A DNA stretch of 35,168 nucleotides, taken from positions 1-35,168 of the forward strand of contig CALMKG010000607.1 of assembly GCA_937867175.1 (NCBI GenBank). Reading direction: 5' to 3'. Shown piece after piece: positions 7,430 to 13,800 of the stretch; position 1 is the stretch's first letter; each line of letters opens with the position of its first letter. This stretch comes from an uncultured Propionibacterium sp. GTDB lineage: Bacteria > Actinomycetota > Actinomycetes > Propionibacteriales > Propionibacteriaceae. Below the pieces are notes generated by a model. It was not told the DNA's origin, made no database searches, and saw only the letters and a program-made list of their open reading frames with translations. Both the position numbers and the translations under genes were made by a program.

Positions 7430-8392
7430 TCAGTTCACGAGCAGCTGCGCTTCGCCGATCCGGATCTCGGTCGAGCGGTTGAGGCCGTCGAGGCGGATCG
7501 TCCCGGTCTGGCCCGCGCCCGACCAGGTGATGACCCAGCTCGAGGTCGCGGTGACGGTGTACGCATCATCCGCCTTCCCCGCGCTCGACTTCTTGTAGGT
7601 GTGGCCGCAGTCGGGGGAGTCCTTCCGCCCGAACTCCGGCTTGTACGGCGTGCCCGCCGTGTCGCAGACGACCTCGGTTCCGTCGCCCATGTCCCAGGTG
7701 ATGTGCAGGACCTTGGCCGTCGCGGTGATCGTGATGCCGCCCGCCGACGCACTCTCGGTGATCGGGCCGAAGGTCTGGCTGCTCGGCGCCTTCGCCCACA
7801 TCCACACGGGCATGCCGACGAGGCCGACGCTGTCGGGACCGGGTTCGGGAGCGATGCCGATATCGATCGCCCTGAGGTGCATGCTCTCGATGGCGATCTG
7901 GGCGACCTCTCTCGGTGTCGGTCCCGTGCCGGAGTTCGGCGGCGGATCCTGCGTCCAGATCGTGATGAGCAGCCCGGTCTGCGGCTGGTCGCAGTAGTAG
8001 ACGGCGCCGTCACCGGGCTCGTGGCCCTGCCACGACGGGTCACCCGCGGGCGGCTGGGGTTGCACCAGCGAGATGTAGCAGTGGTAGGCGTTCGACCAGT
8101 AGGCGCCGTTCTTCGTGCACGGGACCGGCCCAGGCGGTGGATTCGTGACGCCCTGGCTGGTGCCGTCCCAATAGCAGGCTGCGCCGCTGCCTGTGTCCTC
8201 TGGCCCGTCGCCGCCCGGTGTTCCCGGTGTGCCGGGATCGCCCGGGACGTGGATCCAGATCAGGCACTCGCCCGTCGCCGGATCAGTCTGACCGCAGACC
8301 GTGCCGTCGGCGTACGACGTCCCGGACGCAAGGGTAGTAAGGCTGGCCGTGGCGAGGGTAGTCAGCAGGAGGCGAATCAGGAGGCTGCGCAT
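7430..8392 (-). CDS. Secreted PKD-like protein of the Tad operon
   Basis: A protein of 320 aa. The start is placed at the ATG at 8392, where a classic Sec signal peptide begins (MRSLLIRLLLTTLATASL, likely cut after the Ala at SYA); it overlaps the preceding gene by 16 bases. The mature part has a Gly/Pro-rich collagen-like stretch (PGDPGTPGTPGGDGP), several cysteine pairs and aromatic-rich motifs. The C-terminal half (about 190-320) contains ITWDMGDGTEVVCD, close to the WDFGDG signature of PKD beta-sandwich domains. Proteins of this form recur in actinobacterial Tad-like loci; the function is unknown, possibly a surface-exposed tip or adhesive component. The PKD assignment is by motif only. 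Confidence 0.75.
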   Translation of the reverse strand: MRSLLIRLLLTTLATASLTTLASGTSYADGTVCGQTDPATGECLIWIHVPGDPGTPGTPGGDGPEDTGSGAACYWDGTSQGVTNPPPGPVPCTKNGAYWSNAYHCYISLVQPQPPAGDPSWQGHEPGDGAVYYCDQPQTGLLITIWTQDPPPNSGTGPTPREVAQIAIESMHLRAIDIGIAPEPGPDSVGLVGMPVWMWAKAPSSQTFGPITESASAGGITITATAKVLHITWDMGDGTEVVCDTAGTPYKPEFGRKDSPDCGHTYKKSSAGKADDAYTVTATSSWVITWSGAGQTGTIRLDGLNRSTEIRIGEAQLLVN

Positions 8393-9003
8393 GGCGTCTG
8401 CTTGAGGTCCTGGCCCGTCGCCACGCGCCAGCGGCCGGTGGGGTCGGCGCCGTACTCGTAGTTCGCGACGGTGTAACGCGTCCACCCGGTGTCCGGGCGG
8501 TTGGGGGAGACGATCGACTCGCCGCTCTTGTCGAGCACGTCGACCTTGGTGACGTCCCAGCAGACGTCGATGACGACCGTGGGCACCTTGCCGGCGTCCG
8601 GATCGGAGTTGTCGAGGGTCACCGACTGGACCTTCAGCTCGCTGATGGCCGTGGTGCCGGTCTGGCGCTGGCCCTGATCGCGCTGCCGCTGTACGAGGGT
8701 CTGCACCGCGTTGAGCTGCGCGCCGATCGCGACGGTCTCGAGCTCCTTGAGATCGCTGGAGGGATCGGCCCGGAGCTCGTCGAGGACGGAGTAGTAGTCG
8801 GTCATCGCAGCCGTCGCATTCGCGGCTGCGGCGTCGTTCGGGGACGTCGGCGACGGGCTGGTCGTCGGCTCAGTCGACCCTGTCGGTGACGACGTGGCTG
8901 GCGTCGTCGGCGGGGGATCCGCGTCGTTTTCGGCACACGCCGACACTGCGGCCAACAGAAGTGTGCCGGTCGCCAGGAAGGTCAACCCGAGTCGATTCTT
9001 CAT
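8377..9003 (-). CDS. Lipoprotein, first gene of the Tad operon
   Basis: A protein of 208 aa from the ATG at 9003; the frame continues upstream, but the lipoprotein signal starts here. Residues 1-23 form a lipobox signal peptide (FLATGTLLLAAVSAC, lipid-modified Cys at 23). A Thr/Ser/Pro-rich spacer (about 27-58) follows, then a globular domain with a helix around 60-115 and a C-terminal beta-rich part with CWDVTKVDVLDKSGE and WTRYTVANYEYG. The overall shape resembles small actinobacterial envelope lipoproteins with an NTF2-like domain, but I cannot assign a family firmly. It heads the minus-strand operon, so its promoter should lie in the 9004-9380 region shared with the relaxase gene. Its coupling to the PKD-like gene suggests both act outside the membrane. 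Confidence 0.78.
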   Translation of the reverse strand: MKNRLGLTFLATGTLLLAAVSACAENDADPPPTTPATSSPTGSTEPTTSPSPTSPNDAAAANATAAMTDYYSVLDELRADPSSDLKELETVAIGAQLNAVQTLVQRQRDQGQRQTGTTAISELKVQSVTLDNSDPDAGKVPTVVIDVCWDVTKVDVLDKSGESIVSPNRPDTGWTRYTVANYEYGADPTGRWRVATGQDLKQTPCAAS

Positions 9004-9180
9004 GGAGATGGTCCTGCTTCCTCTCGCCCAAAGGCGATGAGGCGCGACGACGCCCCACGGGCGGTGCGTGCATCGTCTGAACCTCATCGTAAGCCTGATA
9101 CACGAATCCGGACCCGACGTCTTTTACCCGGGTCGCTTCAACGGGTCAGGTGCTCGTCTCTGCCCAATCCCGTCGTCCCA

Positions 9181-9310
9181 CCTCAGCCCTCCGTCCTCTC
9201 GTCCCTCCTTCAGTCCCTCTCAGTCACCTCGTCCTCTCACCTGCCCATCACCTCCTGCGCCCTCGCCCCGTCCTGCTTCCGCCCCTCCTCGGCTACCTCC
9301 TCCTCGCCTT
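9181..9310 (+). other. Polypyrimidine tract upstream of the relaxase gene
   Basis: By hand count only 24 of these 130 bases on the plus strand are purines, about 82% C+T, with runs such as CCTCCGTCCTCTCGTCCCTCC. Neighbouring coding DNA shows no such strand asymmetry. The transcript from this strand would be nearly unstructured, and the complementary strand is purine-rich. It could be a transcript leader, part of an origin of transfer or a triplex-prone element; the sequence alone does not decide. Confidence 0.6.
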
Positions 9311-9321
9311 CACACGGTGTG
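9311..9321. repeat. Perfect palindrome CACAC-G-GTGTG before the relaxase
   Basis: Five-base arms (9311-9315 and 9317-9321) around a single G, directly after the polypyrimidine tract and 60 bases before the relaxase start. It may be an operator or part of a transfer origin; the function is inferred from position only. Confidence 0.45.
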
Positions 9322-9380
9322 CAGATCGAGGGGGCTGTGGAGAAGGACGCGCACCTGAGCGCTGTGGGACGGAAACGGCC

Positions 9381-12300
9381 GTGACGGTCTCGATGCGCCG
9401 GATGTCCGCGGGCAGCGGCTATCAGTACCTGCTGCGCAGCGTCGCGGCCGGCGACGGCAACCGCGTCCTGTCGACGCCGCTGACCCGCTACTACTCCGAT
9501 GTCGGTACACCGCCTGGCCGCTGGCTCGGATCTGGTGTCGGTGCCTTCGGCGCCGGCCAGCTTCGCCCGGGAATGCACGTGAGCGAGGAGCAGCTCGCGC
9601 TGCTTGTCGGTATGGGCCGAGACCCGATCACGGGAGAGCAACTCGGCCGCGCGTATCCGTCGTACAAGAGGCTCTCGGACCGCATCGACGAGCGCGTCGC
9701 CGCTCTCGATCCGGAGATGACTCAGGAGGACTGCGCCGCCGAGGCGACACGGATCGAGGCCGAGGAGACGGCGGCCGGGGTGCGGCGAGCGGTGGCAGGG
9801 TTCGACCTCACGTTCAGCGTCCCGAAGTCGGTCTCCGTGCTCTGGGGTGTGGCCGACGCCGTCACCCAGGAGCGGATCGTCGCCGCCCATCATGTGGCGG
9901 TCGCAGACGTCATCGCGCTGTTCGAACGCGAGGTCGCCGCTACCCGTGCGGGCATCTCCGATGCTGACGGCGCCGTCGCCCAGGTCGACGTGGCGGGTGT
10001 CGCGGCTGTCGCCTACGACCACTTCGACTCCCGCGCCGGGGACCCGCAGCTTCACACGCACGTCGTCGTCGCCAACAAGGTCTTCACCGTCATGGACGGG
10101 CGCTGGCGAAGCCTTGACGGACGCCCGGTCTTCGCCTCGCGCACCGGCTTGTCTGCGCATTACGACGCACTCCTGGCGGACCGGCTATCGCACGACCTCG
10201 GCATCGAGTGGGAGCTGCGGCAGCGCGGGCCCGACCGGAATCCCCGATGGGAGATCGCCGGCGTCACTGACGACCTGATCACCGAGTTCTCCAGCCGCAC
10301 CCGCGAGATCGAGCTCAAGAAGGACGAGCTCATCGCGGAGTACGTCGCTCGCCACGGGCGGAGGCCCTCGGCGAGGACGATCGTCGAGCTCCGGGCGCAA
10401 GCCACTCTCGCCACGCGCCCGCCGAAGGAGGTCCGGTCGCTCGCCGACCTCACCGCGGGCTGGCGGCAACGGGCCGCCAAGCGGTTGGGCGCCGAGCCCA
10501 CGGGATGGTCGCGGTCGGTGATCGGCCGAGGCGGCGACCTCTTGACAGCGGAGGACGTGCCACTGGCTGCCATCGAGGCGATCGGCGCCGAGGTGGTCGC
10601 GGCTGTCTCAGTGAAGCGGGCTGTGTGGACGCACTGGAACCTGATGGCCGAGGCGGCGAAGCAGACGACGGATCTGAGGTTCGCGACGACCGAAGACCGC
10701 GAGGCCGTCCTCGGCCTCGTCGTGGACGCGGCGCAGGCACGCTCCGTCGTGCTGACGCCGCCGGAGCTCGCCGTCAGCCCGGCTCGGTTCCAGCGCGAGG
10801 ACGGCACGAGCCGGTTCCGCCCACGGCACAGCGAGAAGTACTCCTCGATCGCAGTGCTCGACGCCGAGGCGCGATTGTTGGCTCGCGCCGAGAAGATGAC
10901 CGCACCAGCGGTGTCAGCCGGGATCGCGCGGCGAGCAGGTGGCCGTGGCACGGTTTCGCTGACCGATCAGCAGCGGTGCGCGGTGGAGAGCGTCTGTCGC
11001 TCAGGGCGCCAGGTCGACCTTCTCGTCGGGCCCGCCGGGGCTGGCAAGACCACCACGATGAGAGCACTCCGCGCGGCATGGATAGGCGAGCATGGGCGGG
11101 GGAGTGTCGTCGGTCTGGCGCCGTCCGCCGCCGCAGCCCAGGCGCTGGCCGACGATCTCGGCGTGGCGTGCGAGAACACGTCGAAGTGGCTCCACGAGTA
11201 CGACCACGGCCGGACCGAACTCCGCCGAGGTCAACTGGTGATCGTCGACGAGGCGACTCTCGCCGACACGGTGACGCTGGACCGACTCACGGGGATCGCG
11301 GCAGCCGCCTGCGCCAAGGTGCTGTTGGTCGGTGACCCGCACCAGCTTCAGTCCGTCGACGCCGGCGGAGCCTTCGCACTCCTCGTGGACCGGCGTGCGG
11401 ACGTCCCGGCGCTGAATGAGATCCACCGGTTCGCCAACGAGTGGGAGAAGGAGGCCTCGCTCGCGCTGAGCCGCGGCGATGTCCAGGTCATCGCGACGTA
11501 CGGCCGCTACAAGCGGATCCGCGAGGGCCTCACCGACGAGATGGTCGATGCGGCGTACGGCGCATGGAGGGCCGACTGCGCTGCGGGGCTGGCCAGCATC
11601 CTCGTGACGGAGTCGGCTCGTGATGTCCGCGCGCTCAACGAACGCGCGCGGGCAGAGCGGCTGCTCCTGGACGGCGCAGTCGACCACCGCGAGGTCGACC
11701 TCGTCGACGGCTGCCGAGCCTCGGTGGGCGACGTCGTCATCACGCGCCAGAACGACCGCCGCATCCGGACCATGCGCGGAGGGTGGGTGAAGAACGGCGA
11801 CCGCTGGCTCGCCACCGACATTCGGCGTGACGGCTCACTCCTGGTCAAACGCCTCAACGCCCGCGGTGGGCGAACGGTCCTGCCGCCGGAGTACGTCGCA
11901 GAGCACGTCGACCTCGGCTACGCCGTCACCGCGCATCGCGCTCAAGGCGTCACCGTCGACACGGCGCACGTCGTCGTGACCGCATCCACGACCCGAGAGA
12001 ACCTCTACGTCTCCATGACCCGCGGCCGCGAATCCAACATCGCGTACGTCGCCCTCGACCAGCCCGACGACAGCCACTCCACACCGGAGGCGGACGACGT
12101 GACGGCCCGGAGCGTTCTGTACGGCGTCCTCCGGCACAGCGGCGCCGACCTCTCGGCCACGCAGACCATCGAAGCTGAGTACGAACTCCACGGAGGCATC
12201 GACCGCCTCGCGGCCGAACTCGAGACGATTGCCGCCGACGCCCAGCACGACCGCTTCGTCGACCTGCTCAGCCGCTCAGGGCTGACCGCCGAGCAGCACG

Positions 12301-12905
12301 CCGCGGTCGTCGAGTCGACAGCCTTCGGCCCGCTCACGGCGGCACTACGACGCGCCGAGGCATACCACCACGACCTCGAACGTCTTCTGCCTCGGGTCGT
12401 CGGGCAGCACGGTCTCGACGACGCCGATGACATCGCAGCGGTCCTCCGCTATCGAATCGAGAAGCTCGCAGCGGCCTCGCCGCGCGGCTGCCGTCTCCGT
12501 CCGCGGCTCATCGCCGGCCTGATCCCCGAGCCGCTCGGCCCGATGTCAGCCGAGGACCGACAGGCGATCGACCAGCGGAAGGAGCTGATCGAGTCGCGTG
12601 CACGGGCGCTCCTGGATATCGGCATCGGAGGCGGCGCCGCTTGGACGAACCGGTTCGGCGAACTTCCGCAGGATCTCACCCAGCGCGAGCAATGGGCACG
12701 TGCCGCGACGTCGGTTGCCGCCTACCGGGATCGCTACAAGATCACCAGCGACCTGCCCCTGGCCGGAGGCGCGGCCGACGACGCTCAGCGCGCAGACCGC
12801 CGGCGCGCCCAGATCGCGCTGAGGACGGCAGTCGCGCTGTCCAGCGCCAGCCGCAGTGAGTCCCGCGCCGTTCGAGCCGACCTCCGCGCCGTCCTGAGTC
12901 CATAG
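9381..12905 (+). CDS. traA: MobF-family relaxase-helicase (TraA/TrwC-like)
   Basis: A protein of 1174 aa from a GTG at 9381; the family's N-terminus (VSMRRMSAGSGYQYLLRS) begins here. The TrwC relaxase domain spans about 1-330: catalytic tyrosine pair Y37-Y38 in LTRYYSD, conserved GRWLGSG, and the metal-binding triad H214, H225 and H227 (DPQLHTHVVVANKV). A RecD-like helicase follows: Walker A GPAGAGKTT with K556, Walker B VIVDEATLAD with D623-E624, LVGDPHQLQSVDAGG, and the C-terminal motifs TAHRAQGVTVD and SMTRGRESN. The last 270 residues are helical and undescribed. The enzyme would nick the transfer origin, attach to the 5' end and unwind the strand for conjugation. It marks the region as a mobilisable or conjugative element. 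It is divergent from the Tad operon and followed by two small genes. All catalytic residues are intact. Confidence 0.93.
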   Translation: MTVSMRRMSAGSGYQYLLRSVAAGDGNRVLSTPLTRYYSDVGTPPGRWLGSGVGAFGAGQLRPGMHVSEEQLALLVGMGRDPITGEQLGRAYPSYKRLSDRIDERVAALDPEMTQEDCAAEATRIEAEETAAGVRRAVAGFDLTFSVPKSVSVLWGVADAVTQERIVAAHHVAVADVIALFEREVAATRAGISDADGAVAQVDVAGVAAVAYDHFDSRAGDPQLHTHVVVANKVFTVMDGRWRSLDGRPVFASRTGLSAHYDALLADRLSHDLGIEWELRQRGPDRNPRWEIAGVTDDLITEFSSRTREIELKKDELIAEYVARHGRRPSARTIVELRAQATLATRPPKEVRSLADLTAGWRQRAAKRLGAEPTGWSRSVIGRGGDLLTAEDVPLAAIEAIGAEVVAAVSVKRAVWTHWNLMAEAAKQTTDLRFATTEDREAVLGLVVDAAQARSVVLTPPELAVSPARFQREDGTSRFRPRHSEKYSSIAVLDAEARLLARAEKMTAPAVSAGIARRAGGRGTVSLTDQQRCAVESVCRSGRQVDLLVGPAGAGKTTTMRALRAAWIGEHGRGSVVGLAPSAAAAQALADDLGVACENTSKWLHEYDHGRTELRRGQLVIVDEATLADTVTLDRLTGIAAAACAKVLLVGDPHQLQSVDAGGAFALLVDRRADVPALNEIHRFANEWEKEASLALSRGDVQVIATYGRYKRIREGLTDEMVDAAYGAWRADCAAGLASILVTESARDVRALNERARAERLLLDGAVDHREVDLVDGCRASVGDVVITRQNDRRIRTMRGGWVKNGDRWLATDIRRDGSLLVKRLNARGGRTVLPPEYVAEHVDLGYAVTAHRAQGVTVDTAHVVVTASTTRENLYVSMTRGRESNIAYVALDQPDDSHSTPEADDVTARSVLYGVLRHSGADLSATQTIEAEYELHGGIDRLAAELETIAADAQHDRFVDLLSRSGLTAEQHAAVVESTAFGPLTAALRRAEAYHHDLERLLPRVVGQHGLDDADDIAAVLRYRIEKLAAASPRGCRLRPRLIAGLIPEPLGPMSAEDRQAIDQRKELIESRARALLDIGIGGGAAWTNRFGELPQDLTQREQWARAATSVAAYRDRYKITSDLPLAGGAADDAQRADRRRAQIALRTAVALSSASRSESRAVRADLRAVLSP

Positions 12906-12926
12906 CCCCTGCCCGCGCCGCGTTCT

Positions 12927-12946
12927 CCACAGGCGGCTTTCTGTGG
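12927..12946 (+). terminator. Hairpin after the relaxase gene (possible terminator or transfer-related repeat)
   Basis: CCACAG (12927-12932) and CTGTGG (12941-12946) form a 6-bp stem with an 8-base loop, 21 bases after the relaxase stop. No T-tract follows, so intrinsic termination is uncertain. Confidence 0.35.
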
Positions 12947-13007
12947 CGCCCCCCGGAACCTACGTCGGGCCTAAGCCGAGATGTGACCCCGTCAGAAGGG
13001 CGATCCC

Positions 13008-13367
13008 ATGATCATGCTGCTAGCACTCCCTGTCATCGCCGCCGTGGCACTCGTGCACCGGTACCTGGCGCTCTACGCCCGGTCGAACGTCCTGATCCGC
13101 CGGGTGCGGGCCACGGCGCCTGCCCTGAGCTGGGCCGCAGCGATGTTGGGCGTGGCATCAAGTCTGATCGTCGCGCTGAAGGCGGTTTCGGACGCCGTGG
13201 CGGCCGGAGCGCCCGGCTGGCTGAACCTCGTCGTAATCGTCCTTGCTTGGGACGCGATCAAGTTCGGATGTCTCGCAATCGCAGTCCTGTTCCGCTGGAT
13301 CGGCCTCGCCTCCCGGAGAACTCTCGGACACCGGAGTCGCCGACTCGCTGCCGGTTCCTACAGTTGA
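13008..13367 (+). CDS. Small membrane protein of unknown function
   Basis: A protein of 119 aa, ATG at 13008 with AAGGGCG upstream as a reasonable ribosome site. Three hydrophobic segments are seen: about 2-21 (MLLALPVIAAVALVHRYLAL), about 40-66 (ALSWAAAMLGVASSLIVALKAV) and about 72-98 (LNLVVIVLAWDAIKFGCLAIAVLF), with a basic C-terminal tail. I do not recognise the family. It sits between the relaxase gene and another small gene that begins three bases later, so the two are probably co-transcribed and belong to the transfer module. Actinobacterial conjugative elements commonly encode small membrane proteins of this kind near their transfer genes. Confidence 0.7.
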   Translation: MIMLLALPVIAAVALVHRYLALYARSNVLIRRVRATAPALSWAAAMLGVASSLIVALKAVSDAVAAGAPGWLNLVVIVLAWDAIKFGCLAIAVLFRWIGLASRRTLGHRSRRLAAGSYS

Positions 13368-13370
13368 CCT

Positions 13371-13688
13371 GTGACCGACGATCTCTCCCTCTTCGGCGAC
13401 GACGCGAGGCCAGAGCCTGTTAAGACGCCGAAGGCGCCGACTCCGATCGCAGATTGGCAGGTGGACCTGCTTCGCAAGGCACTCGACGCCCGCGGCCTGA
13501 CCTCCATGCAGCACCGCCAGGAGGCGATCGAAATGGCTGCTGGCCGGCCTGTGGAGTCGTTGCGCGCACTGACACATGAGGAGGGCCTCCAGGTGCTTTC
13601 GCGCCTTGGCGAGCAGCCCGCGGCCAGTGGACCGAAGTCCTCGGCCTGGAACGAGCGCGAAGAGGACACCTGGATCGATCGCCTCTGA
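13371..13688 (+). CDS. Small conserved-looking soluble protein of unknown function
   Basis: A protein of 105 aa from a GTG at 13371, three bases after the preceding stop. Acidic N- and C-terminal ends (DDLSLFGDD and NEREEDTWIDRL) flank a central helical region of about 50 residues (WQVDLLRKALDARGL, then ALTHEEGLQVLSRLG). That core loosely resembles the helical repeat unit found in phage GemA/gp16-type proteins and as a tail on some recombination proteins, a similarity I judge by eye only. No enzyme motif is visible. The likely partner is the preceding membrane-protein gene; both form the last genes of the relaxase module before the BREX operon. The start is supported by spacing rather than by a clear ribosome site. 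Confidence 0.65.
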   Translation: MTDDLSLFGDDARPEPVKTPKAPTPIADWQVDLLRKALDARGLTSMQHRQEAIEMAAGRPVESLRALTHEEGLQVLSRLGEQPAASGPKSSAWNEREEDTWIDRL

Positions 13689-13712
13689 GCGCAAGCAGCG
13701 TTCCGATTCGGT

Positions 13713-13756
13713 CCACAGTGACGGTGGGTTGTGGAAACATCTGCATCGTCCGTCAC
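13713..13756 (+). promoter_or_regulatory. Inverted repeats upstream of pglW, candidate BREX operator/promoter
   Basis: A perfect 7-bp inverted repeat, GTGACGG (13718-13724) and CCGTCAC (13750-13756), is separated by 25 bases. Overlapping it is CCACA (13713-13717) with TGTGG (13730-13734). This lies 45-90 bases before the pglW start, where the BREX promoter is expected. TTGTGG at 13729-13734 could be a -35 element, but no good -10 is obvious. No dedicated regulator gene lies in the operon. Confidence 0.45.
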
Positions 13757-13800
13757 ATTCACCCGCAGCCCCGGTGGCAGCAAGCAGATTCCAAGGATCC

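Larger units (their letters stand above)
9004..9380. promoter_or_regulatory. Divergent intergenic region between the Tad operon and the relaxase gene
   Basis: A stretch of 377 bases without a convincing gene. It must carry the promoters for both directions, although no clear -35/-10 pair stands out. It holds an 8-bp palindrome ACCCGGGT around 9126-9133, the polypyrimidine tract and the CACACGGTGTG palindrome listed separately. The relaxase frame stays open back to 9150, but the Ser/Pro/Leu-rich product of that stretch does not look like protein and the conserved relaxase N-terminus begins at 9381. Confidence 0.6.

Noticed and set aside
9150-9380. An N-terminal extension of the relaxase by 77 residues
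   Set aside because: The added residues come from the pyrimidine-rich tract and read as Ser/Pro/Leu/Arg-rich filler. The conserved relaxase N-terminus and catalytic tyrosines are correctly placed from the GTG at 9381.
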